NCBI GenBank assembly: GCA_041494805.1
Contig: JBGQBN010000038.1
Coordinates: forward strand, 1-40,018
Source of the DNA: JBGQBN01 sp041494805
GTDB taxonomy: Bacteria > Acidobacteriota > Terriglobia > Terriglobales > Acidobacteriaceae
Length of the DNA: 40,018 bases
Reading direction: 5' to 3'
A program made the position numbers and the translations under genes. The notes below the pieces were generated by a model. It had not been told where the DNA came from. It searched no databases and was given only the letters and a program-made list of their open reading frames with translations. This document shows positions 30,687 to 38,908 of this stretch, in pieces (positions within the stretch are counted from its first letter, which is position 1; each line of letters opens with the position of its first letter).

Positions 30687-31769
30687 TCAGGCCAGCTGAA
30701 ACAGGATATGGAGCATGGCGGTTGAATCCGCGGGTTGACCATCCCGCATTGCCGGCTTGAAACGAATCTGTTGGGCAGCATTGATGGCTGCGTCATCCAA
30801 ACCGTGGCCTAGACCCTGGACCACCCGCAAGACGCGGAGCTTGCCCGAAGACTCGAAGACTACCTCCAGCAGAACCTCGCCTTCGATGCGCAGCTTTCTG
30901 GCTTCGTCGGTGTAGGCCGGAATGGGTTTTGACGTAATTTCAGCGGGCACCTGTCCAGGAGCAACGGCCGCCGCCTTAGGCTGCACCGGCGTTTTAGCCA
31001 CGGGTTCGGTATCACCGAACCCGCTTGGGCGCACGGCGCCGCGCGCAGAACGAAAGCTGTTGTCGGTGATGGCCACGCCGTTACCGAAACCTGCGCTTGC
31101 AACCACACCGCGGGCACCCCGTTCTCCTCCGGTTCCGTTGCCGTAGCCGGGGCCTGAGGGCAGATCAAAAGACCCTTTCTGTGCGATGTTCACTGGTTTG
31201 TTGTTGTCGTCCCGTGCGGGCACACCATTGGGATCGCCGAAGCCTCCGGTCTGAACCTGTTGCGGCGTGCGCGCAACCGTGGGAGGCATTGAGCTGCCGG
31301 TGGAGAAAACATTGGTTTTCACCGGTGGTCGAGGAATTACTGGCGCAACCGGCGGCAGTCGCAGGGGTGAGATGGAGGCAATTTCAATCTTGGGCGGCGC
31401 CGGCGGATCCTTCTGCACCTTGGGTCTGACCCCAGCGGGGATGCGCAATGCCTTTGATGGCGGCGTTTCCAGGTGGGCTGCGACGGGCGGCTGGACCAGG
31501 CGCACTGGTGCAGGCTCATGATTTACAGGCAGCGGCGTGCTTACCAGCCGGATGAAATGGTAGTCGTGGATGGGAGGGGTTAGCACTTCCGGGTGTAGGA
31601 CTCCCACCCAGGCCAGAACCAGCAGGGCGAAGCTCTGCGTGCCCATGCTGAACACAAACTCCTTCCACGGAGGCCGCCTCTGGGGAAGCATGGAGAACAA
31701 GCTGCAGTCGGAGGCCAACATCATACTGGTCTGATTTTCAGCTAGTTTGGATAGCTGCTTTCTTTCCAT
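30687..31769 (-). CDS. TonB C-terminal domain protein with GFGD/GFGN linker
   Basis: 360 aa from the ATG at 31769. The frame stays open to a TTG at 31919 and no candidate start has a clear ribosome site. One membrane helix (about 42-58, SFALLVLAWVGVL) is followed by a long Pro-rich periplasmic linker. In it GFG(D/N) occurs three times (GGFGDPNGV, AGFGNGVAI, SGFGDTEPV). The C-terminal TonB domain (about 275-360) has KPIPAYTDEARKLRIEGEVLLEVVFESSGKLRVLRVVQGLGHGLDDAAINAAQQIRFKPA. Linkers of this kind are common in acidobacterial TonB-domain proteins. It probably forms an operon with the M48 peptidase gene downstream. No ExbB, ExbD or receptor gene is near, so its energised partner is unknown. Confidence 0.87.
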   Translation of the reverse strand: MERKQLSKLAENQTSMMLASDCSLFSMLPQRRPPWKEFVFSMGTQSFALLVLAWVGVLHPEVLTPPIHDYHFIRLVSTPLPVNHEPAPVRLVQPPVAAHLETPPSKALRIPAGVRPKVQKDPPAPPKIEIASISPLRLPPVAPVIPRPPVKTNVFSTGSSMPPTVARTPQQVQTGGFGDPNGVPARDDNNKPVNIAQKGSFDLPSGPGYGNGTGGERGARGVVASAGFGNGVAITDNSFRSARGAVRPSGFGDTEPVAKTPVQPKAAAVAPGQVPAEITSKPIPAYTDEARKLRIEGEVLLEVVFESSGKLRVLRVVQGLGHGLDDAAINAAQQIRFKPAMRDGQPADSTAMLHILFQLA

Positions 31770-32070
31770 CAAAATGGTGCGCCGAAGGGCGGTCAAACCT
31801 AGCCTCCATGGGGGAACGCAGGAGAGGGCACGGAGGCAACCTTCACTTCCGGCCCCATAAAGAGCACGAATGAGACCACTTTCCGGGGGCAAAACCGAAG
31901 CAAGCGGTTTATTTCGCAATTACTTGGCTTTAGGACGCCGGACATTGCCAAAACCCGGGCTGCGAAGGGCAAAGATTTGCATACTGGTGGGTAGAGATAG
32001 TCCCGTTTTGGGAACCAAATGCGGAATCGGTCCGGAGCCGGCTGGTGTTGACGGCAGCAACTTTGGCTGG
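31770..32070. other. Intergenic region with a GFGN-like peptide trace
   Basis: About 300 bases between the nucleotide-sugar dehydrogenase and the TonB-domain gene. On the minus strand a short frame ends with LRSPGFGNVRRPKAK (stop near 31920), which echoes the GFG(D/N) linker of the neighbouring TonB protein and may be a relic. AAACCG/CGGTTT (about 31894-31914) forms a weak hairpin without a good T run. No convincing gene or promoter. Confidence 0.4.
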
Positions 32071-33429
32071 CTAGCAGCGCACGATCTTAGGGCTTTGGAT
32101 GCCTCGGGTAGCGTTGCGGGTGTCGACCACGAGTTGGGACTCGCGCACAATGCGGGCGAAGTCGTAGTCGGAGTGATCGGTTACGATCAACACGCAATCG
32201 TACTGGGAAAGATTTTCGAGCGGGGCACACTTCATCTGCAGGTCGTACTTCCGTCCCTTGCCGATGACGGGGAAGTAGGGGTCGTTGTAGCTGACGAGGG
32301 TGCCTTCCTTCTGCAGCAGTTCAATGATGGTCAGGGCGGGAGACTCGCGCAGGTCGTCAATGTCCTTTTTGTAGGCTACTCCCAGGATCAGCACGCGGGC
32401 GCCGTTCAAAGCCTTCTTGTGCTGGTTCAGCGCGCCCGCCACTGAGGCCAGCACGTGATACGGCATGGAGATGTTGATCTCGCCCGCCAGTTCGATGAAG
32501 CGGGTGCGGAAATCCCATTCCTTGGCCTTCCACGAAAGGTAGAAGGGATCGACGGGAATGCAGTGTCCGCCCAGCCCCGGTCCTGGGTAGAAAGGTTGGA
32601 ACCCGAAGGGCTTGGTAGAGGCCGCTTCGATCACTTCCCAAATATCAATCCCCATGCGCAGCGACAAGAGCTTGAGCTCGTTGACCAGGGCGATATTCAC
32701 GCAGCGGTAAATGTTCTCCAGCAGCTTGGTCATTTCCGCTACCGCGGGCGAAGAGACAGGCACGACGCGATTGAAGATTGCACTGTACAAAGCACCCGCG
32801 AGTTCGGAGGCCTGGGAATCGAGGCCTCCAACTACCTTGGGAATGTCGCGCCGGGCTACCGTCTGGTTGCCTGGATCTTCGCGCTCGGGAGAGAACGCGA
32901 CATAGAAGTCCTGTCCGCTGGACTTGCCGTTGCGCGCCGCCTTGAGACCGTGCTGGTTTCCTTTTTCGAGGATGGGGATGAGCACTTCTTCCGTGGTGCC
33001 AGGATAAGTCGTGCTCTCTAGAATTACCAACTGGCCGGCCCGAAGATAGGGCGCAAAGGCCTTGGCTGTGTCGGTGATGTAGCTGAGATCGGGTTCGTGG
33101 TATTCGTTCAAAGGAGTGGGGACGCAGATGATAATGGCGTCCATCTGGGTCACGCGGGAGTAGTCGGCGGTGGCCTCAAATCCGCGCGCCCGGGCTTCCA
33201 GAATCTCGGTGGCCGCAATGCGATAGATATAGGATCCACCCTGGGCCAGGGTGGACACTTTGCGCTGGTCGATATCGAACCCGGTTACCGGGAACTTCTG
33301 CTCGGTATAAAGCAGCGCCAGGGGCAGGCCCACATAGCCCAGCCCGATTACCGCAACTCGCGCCTGGCGCAGGTCAATCTTGCTCTTCAGCTCAGAAAAA
33401 AGCGTGGCCGGTATGGAGTTGGTGGTCAT
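32071..33429 (-). CDS. Nucleotide-sugar (UDP-HexNAc type) dehydrogenase
   Basis: 452 aa from the ATG at 33429. The NAD-binding Rossmann motif GLGYVGLP lies at about 29-36, followed by FDID. The catalytic Cys290 is in GPGLGGHCIPVDPFYL, and the C-terminal domain has VLILGVAYKKDIDDLRESPAL. The pattern (FSPEREDPGN, GGHCIPVDPFY, YKKDIDDLRESP) fits the WbpA/WecC/Vi-TviB type, which oxidises UDP-N-acetyl-hexosamines to uronic acids, rather than plain UDP-glucose dehydrogenase; the exact substrate is not readable by eye. It supplies acidic sugars for a surface polysaccharide, in keeping with the ligase and BY-kinase genes further right. No ribosome site stands out before the ATG. Confidence 0.93.
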   Translation of the reverse strand: MTTNSIPATLFSELKSKIDLRQARVAVIGLGYVGLPLALLYTEQKFPVTGFDIDQRKVSTLAQGGSYIYRIAATEILEARARGFEATADYSRVTQMDAIIICVPTPLNEYHEPDLSYITDTAKAFAPYLRAGQLVILESTTYPGTTEEVLIPILEKGNQHGLKAARNGKSSGQDFYVAFSPEREDPGNQTVARRDIPKVVGGLDSQASELAGALYSAIFNRVVPVSSPAVAEMTKLLENIYRCVNIALVNELKLLSLRMGIDIWEVIEAASTKPFGFQPFYPGPGLGGHCIPVDPFYLSWKAKEWDFRTRFIELAGEINISMPYHVLASVAGALNQHKKALNGARVLILGVAYKKDIDDLRESPALTIIELLQKEGTLVSYNDPYFPVIGKGRKYDLQMKCAPLENLSQYDCVLIVTDHSDYDFARIVRESQLVVDTRNATRGIQSPKIVRC

Positions 33430-33756
33430 AATTAAAGAGTGCTGGTTGCGTTCAGATTTTAGCACGCGTGCGGGACGGTCCCGGTGGCGCAGGTTACTTA
33501 GGTTACGCGAAAAAAGCCGGCCACGGATTTACGCGGATCAACACGGATAAATCACAAGAAAGTATCCTGAAATCCGTGGCCCGCTTAACGCGGGTTACTG
33601 CGGTTACCGCTTACCACGGAAGCACTGGGGCACGGAGAAAATCACTGTTTACCAAGTAACCGCCGAGTATGCGGGTGGCCAGAAAGATAATTGACGGCTC
33701 CTCGGGTACCAGCTAGGATGACCCAAAATAGGTGCAGGACGTCTGGAGAGAGGGGT
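33430..33756. repeat. Repeat-rich intergenic region with a 12-bp inverted repeat
   Basis: GGCCACGGATTT (33519-33530) has an exact inverted copy AAATCCGTGGCC (33570-33581). Between them lie ACGCGGATCA and ACACGGATAA, related direct repeats. Smaller hairpins follow (CCCGC/GCGGG at 33580-33594; GCGG/CCGC near 33600), as do several GGTTAC units and a segment rich in CACGG (CCACGGAAGCACTGGGGCACGGAG). It looks like dispersed, REP-like or MITE-like repeat DNA. No reading frame is supported. It separates the divergent dehydrogenase and FecR-like genes, so promoters must also be here. Confidence 0.65.
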
Positions 33757-34407
33757 GTGTCTGTGCTCCGCGGCATCCTATGCTGGGTGATGATTGCGGT
33801 TGTGCCGGGGTCGCTACTAGCGGCAGATTCGGGCGCTGCCATGCTGTATGCGAAGGGCACGGCCTGGATCAATGGGACGACGGTGCCGCGCTCTTCTGCC
33901 ATTTTTCCTGGAGATTTGGTGCAGACTCAATCCGATTCGGTGGCGCACATCGTTGCTTCTGGGTCCAGCGTAATCGTGTTGCCCGGTTCACTGGTGAAGT
34001 TCGATGGCGAAGTAATTTCGGTGGAACATGGAGGCGTTGCGGTGGCGACGTCCCAGAAGTTGACCACTCGCGCCGGAGAGGTCACCGTGACTCCTGCGTC
34101 CGGCTTGTGGACGCAGTTTGAAGTGACGGATGCGAACGGAAGCGTGCAGATCGTTGCACGGAAGGGTGATGTGAGCGTCAGCGATGGGTCGGAAACTTCC
34201 ACCCTGCAGGAGGGACAGCAGACCACCGTCGATGAAATGCAGAAGAAAAAGAAGAAGAAAAGAGCGGCGGGCGCTGTTCCAGCCGGGGCGGGCGCTCTGC
34301 TCGATTCGCCGGTCGCCATCTGGCTCGGGGCGGGAGCGGTCGGAGGACTGGTGACCTGGGTGCTGCTGCAAGGAGATGACCCTGCCAGTCCAAGCTATTT
34401 GCCGTAG
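33757..34407 (+). CDS. Exported FecR-domain protein
   Basis: 216 aa from GTG at 33757, which has GGAGAG 6 bases upstream and puts a signal peptide (VLRGILCWVMIAVVPGSLLAA) at the N-terminus. The FecR-like beta domain (about 25-150) has AWINGTTVPRSSAIFPGDLVQTQSDSVAHI, SVIVLPGSLVKFDGEVISVEHG and VTVTPASGLWTQFEVTDANGSVQIVARKGDVSV. A run of seven or so Lys/Arg (about 175-181), a Gly/Ala stretch, a hydrophobic segment (VAIWLGAGAVGGLVTWVLLQ) and a short tail follow. Unlike the FecR of iron uptake there is no adjacent sigma factor, and the membrane segment is C-terminal. It probably sits in the envelope with polysaccharide export components. Confidence 0.82.
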   Translation: MSVLRGILCWVMIAVVPGSLLAADSGAAMLYAKGTAWINGTTVPRSSAIFPGDLVQTQSDSVAHIVASGSSVIVLPGSLVKFDGEVISVEHGGVAVATSQKLTTRAGEVTVTPASGLWTQFEVTDANGSVQIVARKGDVSVSDGSETSTLQEGQQTTVDEMQKKKKKKRAAGAVPAGAGALLDSPVAIWLGAGAVGGLVTWVLLQGDDPASPSYLP

Positions 34408-34539
34408 TGAACTTGCGGCGGATGATTCTTCATTCGATTCGGAGTATCGGTTGTTGACACTACCCGTTTCTTTTCCCCTGTGCTGGATTTCTTGACTAGG
34501 CTCGAATGCGCCTCTTCGCAGAGGCGCCTGGAGGGTTGG

Positions 34540-36288
34540 ATGCGAAGCCGTTACCTGCTGCTCACTGTGCTGCTGCCGATTCTGCTGTGGCTGGGGTGCG
34601 GCGGGGGTTCGACGCCTCCGCCACCGCCGGTGGTGGTGACCGTTTTTGCCTCCGCAGTCACGGTTGCGGCGGGTGGCACGGCTTCGTTCACCGCCTCCGT
34701 CACTGGGACCAGCAATCACAACGTAACTTGGCAAGTGAACGGCACCAATAGCGGGAATGCCACGGTCGGCACGATTGACGTCAACGGGCAATATACCGCA
34801 CCGCTGGTGATACCGACTCCCGCAACGGTCACCGTGACTGCAGTGTCGCAAGCTAACGCGGCCAAGACTGCGTCGGCGGGGATTACGGTCACACTTGTGA
34901 TCTCGCCTCTTGCCGCGGCGCTGAACGTCAGTGATGCTGTATGCATAGCGACTCAGCCGTTCACGACTGTGGGCCAAGGCAGTGCTGTTATCGACTGGTC
35001 GGTAAATGGCACACCGGGGGGCGATCCGATTTTTGGCACGATCGACGCCTCCGGTCAATACACGTCCCCCTTGGCTATTCCTGATCCCCCTAGTTTCAAC
35101 GTAACGGCGACATCGCAAGCTGATTCGACGGTGACAGCGAGCGCCGGTGTCAGCATTTCCGCTGGGGGACCTGGCGTTAACGAGGCGTTCCAAGGCGTAC
35201 CCATCAAGCTGGGTACATCGGGTGGAAATGATCTGGACCAGACATCACAATTCTGTTGCTCGGGAACATTGGGCGCGTTGGTTACCCGGAATGGGACCAA
35301 CTTTATTCTCAGCAACAATCACGTTCTGGCGCGTAGCGGCCACGCCGCTGTGGGAGAAAACATCAGCCAGCCTGGCCTGGTGGACACCAACTGTACAACT
35401 GCCACGCACGTAGCTGACTTTACTCAAGCGGTCACGCTGAATCAGGGCGGAACCTCGGCTGCCGACGCAGCGCTGGCGCAGGTTGTATCGGGACAGGTGG
35501 ATCCCACCGGAGCCATTTTACAGCTTGGCACGATCAGTTGCGGCTTGGCCCAGCCCGCGCCACCGGCCAGTACAACTGAAGTCCCGACGATAGGTCTGTT
35601 TGTTGCCAAGAGTGGCCGCACTTCCGGCTTGACCTGCGGGACGATTGCCGCAACCAACGTGATGGTCCAGGTTCAATATGAGAACTCATGTGGCTCGAAC
35701 TCGACTTTTCTCGTCACCTACAACAACCAAGTTGAGATCGACAGCACGACATTCAGCGCTCCTGGGGATTCCGGATCGCTGATCGTGGATGCAACCACCG
35801 CAGAGCCGGTAGCTTTGCTTTTTGCCGGCGACCCCAGTTCCACCATCGCCAACCCGATTCAGGCTGTGCTTGCGGCCTTGCCGGATACGGCGAAACCGCC
35901 AAACATCCCCACATTTGTGGGTGGGGCCACCCACACCGTTTCTGCCTGCACGGGCACGTTCAACGCGAACGCGCAGCAACTGGCTGCGGCATCGGCTTCA
36001 CGGCCGAGGGAGGAAGATTTTGCACGCGCGGTCAGTGCCAAGGAGAACCACGCAGTTGCCCTGATGTCTGATCCGGCCGTGATTGGAGTCGGAGTGGGAG
36101 CAGGGGATGCTCCGGGCGAGGCGGCCATTATCGTGTTCGTGGACCGGGACAAGCCGCAACCGCCGATCCCCGCGACTTTGGATGGGGTGAAGACCAGAGT
36201 GAAGAGCGTGGGGCGTTTCAAGGCATTCGAGGGGCCGGTCTGTCCGTCGAAAAGTGACATGCTCCGCGAGCGGATTTCTCTACACTGA
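34540..36288 (+). CDS. Lipoprotein with two Ig-like repeats and a trypsin-like protease domain
   Basis: 582 aa from the ATG at 34540 (GGAGGG upstream). The signal peptide ends in a lipobox LWLG-C20, so it is lipid-anchored, followed by GGGSTPPPPP. Two bacterial Ig-like repeats (about 30-120 and 125-210) share the form WQVNGTNSGNATVGTIDVNGQYTAP and WSVNGTPGGDPIFGTIDASGQYTSP. Next comes a chymotrypsin-fold domain with H261 (ILSNNHVLARSG), D309 (SAADAALAQV) and S411 (SAPGDSGSLIVD), an apparently complete triad. The C-terminal part (about 490-570) has VIGVGVGAGDAPGEAAIIVFVDRD and IPATLDGVKTRV, a module I have seen attached to such proteases. It is a cell-surface serine protease of unknown substrate. 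The stop overlaps the convergent ligase gene by 9 bases. Confidence 0.83.
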   Translation: MRSRYLLLTVLLPILLWLGCGGGSTPPPPPVVVTVFASAVTVAAGGTASFTASVTGTSNHNVTWQVNGTNSGNATVGTIDVNGQYTAPLVIPTPATVTVTAVSQANAAKTASAGITVTLVISPLAAALNVSDAVCIATQPFTTVGQGSAVIDWSVNGTPGGDPIFGTIDASGQYTSPLAIPDPPSFNVTATSQADSTVTASAGVSISAGGPGVNEAFQGVPIKLGTSGGNDLDQTSQFCCSGTLGALVTRNGTNFILSNNHVLARSGHAAVGENISQPGLVDTNCTTATHVADFTQAVTLNQGGTSAADAALAQVVSGQVDPTGAILQLGTISCGLAQPAPPASTTEVPTIGLFVAKSGRTSGLTCGTIAATNVMVQVQYENSCGSNSTFLVTYNNQVEIDSTTFSAPGDSGSLIVDATTAEPVALLFAGDPSSTIANPIQAVLAALPDTAKPPNIPTFVGGATHTVSACTGTFNANAQQLAAASASRPREEDFARAVSAKENHAVALMSDPAVIGVGVGAGDAPGEAAIIVFVDRDKPQPPIPATLDGVKTRVKSVGRFKAFEGPVCPSKSDMLRERISLH

Positions 36289-37632
36289 AACTTCGGGGGC
36301 GTTCTCGTGGCGGTGGGCCGGCTTGTGTCGAGACAAGCCAAACCGAGGCTCCATCGCAGCCACAATGCACAGCACGTAGAACAGGGCTGCGTTGGCGGGA
36401 ATCTGCAGGTTGAAGTCGACGAAACTGTGCACCAGGATCCCGGTTGCGCCCAGTATGGCGGCCAACGCGACTGCGCCATTGATGTCAGAATGCCAATTTC
36501 GGATCTTTCTTAGGGCGCGGGAATACAAGACCACCACAAACCAGAGCATGGTAAGAAATCCCAGCGCTCCCATCTCGACCAGCAACTGCAGGTAGTCGTT
36601 GTGAGCTTCGTTCACAAAGAAGTGAGTGTAGAAACTGCGGTATTGGGGATAGATGTCGGGAAATACGCCCAGGCCCCATCCCAGCACTGGCTTGTGGGCA
36701 GCCATCTTCAGCGCATCTCGATCGATGTTCAGGCGCATGCCTCCGGACATCTCCACATGGGCTTCGGCGCGAATGGTGGCCATCCGCCGGGTTAGTTCGC
36801 CCCCGCCGAGCCAGGCCAGCAATCCGATCACAAGCCCCAGAAAAATTCCCAATACAACGGTAGTTTTGCCGCGGGCTTGCTTCTTGAACAGGATGGCGAC
36901 CAGAACCGCCATCTGAACGGCGAAGGCTGCCATGCCGCCGCGGGATCCGGATAGGAGAATCGTGCTGGCCATCACTGCGGCGGCCAGGGCCGCCATGGTT
37001 CTCCGTGGGCCCCAGGCGTAACGGGTAAGAGAGAAAACCAGCGGAATCGGGACCAGCATTTCCATTAGGCCGGCGTAGTGGTTGTGGTTCAGGTAGGGAC
37101 CATAGATCCATCCGCCCTGAACAGGAGCCCTGATCCAGTAGAGTTTGCCATTGGAAGCGACGTTCTGAATGATGGCAAACAGCGCTAGCGCGAAACCATA
37201 GGCGGAAAGCGAAATCACCAGATGCTTGACTTGGGCAGTTCTGTGCAGGCACTGCACCACCAGAAAGCAAAGGAGGCCGTAGGCGCAATACAGCATAGCG
37301 CCGGAAGACGTCCGGTAGCGATATGCGGTGAGGCCTGCGGCGAGTTGGAGGCCTATCAAACCGGCAAAAATCAGCATGGGCGGAAATAGTGGATTACCAG
37401 TCGTGCGAAGCTCAGCGGAGATGACCTGCCGGATAGCCCACAATATGAAGAGAAGTGCGGCGCCTATTTCGAGCATGAAGGTCGACCAGGATGCAGCGAC
37501 GCTATAAGCGAGCGGGCCGAACAGCAAGAGGCCAAGAATGGAGTAGAGAATCACGGAGTCCAGAACCGAGCGATGAGGTCGCCTGCCCTCGACTACATCC
37601 AGGTTGGGCGGAATTGGCAGTGGAGACGTCAT
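36280..37632 (-). CDS. O-antigen ligase/polymerase (Wzy/WaaL family) membrane protein
   Basis: 450 aa with about eleven or twelve hydrophobic helices. The Wzy_C region (about 215-400) is marked by ILLSGSRGGMAAF (the SRGG motif), a periplasmic loop with HKPVLGWGLGVFPDIYPQY and NEAHNDYLQLLVEMGALGFLTML (HNDYLQ, conserved in the family). Such proteins polymerise or ligate undecaprenyl-linked polysaccharide units at the periplasmic face. The ATG overlaps the TGA of the TPR gene (ATGA), so the two are translated together. With the BY-kinase upstream this is an EPS/capsule module. Ligase versus polymerase cannot be decided by sequence alone. Confidence 0.92.
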   Translation of the reverse strand: MTSPLPIPPNLDVVEGRRPHRSVLDSVILYSILGLLLFGPLAYSVAASWSTFMLEIGAALLFILWAIRQVISAELRTTGNPLFPPMLIFAGLIGLQLAAGLTAYRYRTSSGAMLYCAYGLLCFLVVQCLHRTAQVKHLVISLSAYGFALALFAIIQNVASNGKLYWIRAPVQGGWIYGPYLNHNHYAGLMEMLVPIPLVFSLTRYAWGPRRTMAALAAAVMASTILLSGSRGGMAAFAVQMAVLVAILFKKQARGKTTVVLGIFLGLVIGLLAWLGGGELTRRMATIRAEAHVEMSGGMRLNIDRDALKMAAHKPVLGWGLGVFPDIYPQYRSFYTHFFVNEAHNDYLQLLVEMGALGFLTMLWFVVVLYSRALRKIRNWHSDINGAVALAAILGATGILVHSFVDFNLQIPANAALFYVLCIVAAMEPRFGLSRHKPAHRHENAPEVSV

Positions 37633-38900
37633 TGCTTGGTCCGGTTAGGTTGGGTTTGCACCAGACGGATACCGTCGATCCAAAGCCGGCCGCGAATAGG
37701 ACTTCCAGCCGGGCTGCGCCGCAGGCGCAGCAGCAGCAGTTTCGCATCAGGTGCGGTGATGAAACTTCCACTTGCCAGCTTCCAGAAGCCGGCGTTCTTA
37801 AGGTCCTCACTGGTGAAGTATGTCGCCCCACTGTAGAAGTCCTGAACAGAGAATTGCGGTCCACCGGAGCCCTGCATGTCCTCGGCCTTGAAATAGGCTG
37901 AGAATTCGTAGCTTGCATTGGGCTGGACCGGGATCAGTTGCTGGATGCCGGCATCTTCGATTCCCGGGCTGTCAAAAACAACGGAGAGAGAACGGGATCC
38001 GAAATGGGGTTGAGTTGGGTCCAAGGCTAGAGAAACGTCCGCGGACTTGTGGTAGAGCCAGTCGAATCCGCCGTTGAGAACGGGAAGACTGAAATCGCCG
38101 TTGATGACCAGGTTCTCCGGCGACGGTTGGTAGGCGGAGAGCCCGGCCATATTGGCCGCCTGCTGCCAGACCAGGCGGGCCTGGCCAATCTCGCGCTGGT
38201 CGATCAAGTAGCGGATGTAGTCGAATATGCGGCGTGCTTCCAGTGGCTGCCGCAACTGCGCCAGCTGGGCCCAGACTTTGGCGGCGCCGGTGGTGTCTTT
38301 CTTCAGCATCAGAATGTCGAGGAGGGCGAAATACACTTGGGTATCGGGCGGGAGTACCTGGGTGAGAATCGTGTTCAAGCTGGGGTCAATTCGCAAGCAA
38401 CGCTGCAAGGCGAGCGACGCCAGCGAAAGGTCACTTTCCAGGACCACATGGAATTCTCGCAGTGCTTTGTCGGTGTCGCCCTGGATCAAATAGAAATTGG
38501 CCGCTTCCCAGGCAACATCGGGGGTTCTGGGATCGGCGACGATGGCGTGCTCCAGGGATTCCCGCTGTCCTTCGGGGTTGCTGAGTAGCCGGTACGCGGA
38601 TGCCAAATCCAACCAGTAGTGTGCCTGGTGTGGATTCAAGGCAACGGCCGCCTTATAGTATTCCACCGCTGCTTCGGGAGACTGCTCCACCAGCAGGAAG
38701 TGCTGTCCGAGGCGATATCGAAGATTCGCGTTTCCAGGTTGCAGCTTGACGGCCGTCTTCAAGCTCGCCAAATCAGTCAGGTCGGAGAAGTGGGCGGCCA
38801 GGAATTCCCTGGTGGCAAAGCCCATATACAGAGCGGTCAAGGACAGGGATGCCAGCAACAAGCAAATTTTCCTGGCAGAGCTCTGAAGCAGTATTTGCAT
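37629..38900 (-). CDS. TPR-repeat protein with C-terminal carbohydrate-binding-like domain
   Basis: 423 aa. An N-terminal hydrophobic segment (about 12-32, KICLLLASLSLTALYMGFA) serves as signal or anchor. TPR-like helices fill about 40-245 (for example AAVEYYKAAVALNPHQAHYWLDLASAYRLL and DTDKALREFHVVLESD). A beta-sandwich region (about 262-415) begins NLVINGDFSLPVLNGGFDWLY and has YEFSAYFKAEDMQ and GSFITAPDAKLLLLRLRRSP, resembling carbohydrate-binding modules. This TPR-plus-CBM form occurs next to O-antigen ligase and chain-length genes in acidobacterial EPS loci. It may guide or bind the growing polymer in the periplasm. It is 4-base coupled to the ligase gene and begins 8 bases after the BY-kinase stop. 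Confidence 0.88.
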   Translation of the reverse strand: MQILLQSSARKICLLLASLSLTALYMGFATREFLAAHFSDLTDLASLKTAVKLQPGNANLRYRLGQHFLLVEQSPEAAVEYYKAAVALNPHQAHYWLDLASAYRLLSNPEGQRESLEHAIVADPRTPDVAWEAANFYLIQGDTDKALREFHVVLESDLSLASLALQRCLRIDPSLNTILTQVLPPDTQVYFALLDILMLKKDTTGAAKVWAQLAQLRQPLEARRIFDYIRYLIDQREIGQARLVWQQAANMAGLSAYQPSPENLVINGDFSLPVLNGGFDWLYHKSADVSLALDPTQPHFGSRSLSVVFDSPGIEDAGIQQLIPVQPNASYEFSAYFKAEDMQGSGGPQFSVQDFYSGATYFTSEDLKNAGFWKLASGSFITAPDAKLLLLRLRRSPAGSPIRGRLWIDGIRLVQTQPNRTKQ

Positions 38901-38908
38901 GCCAATGG

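Noticed and set aside
31770..32070. c-di-GMP (GEMM) riboswitch in the leader of the TonB gene
   Set aside because: A GGGCAAAG-like string is present, but the paired helices of GEMM cannot be drawn.
33988..35193. 401-codon minus-strand open frame under the FecR-like and protease genes
   Set aside because: Arg/Ser-rich low-information translation opposite two genes with signal peptides and recognisable domains.
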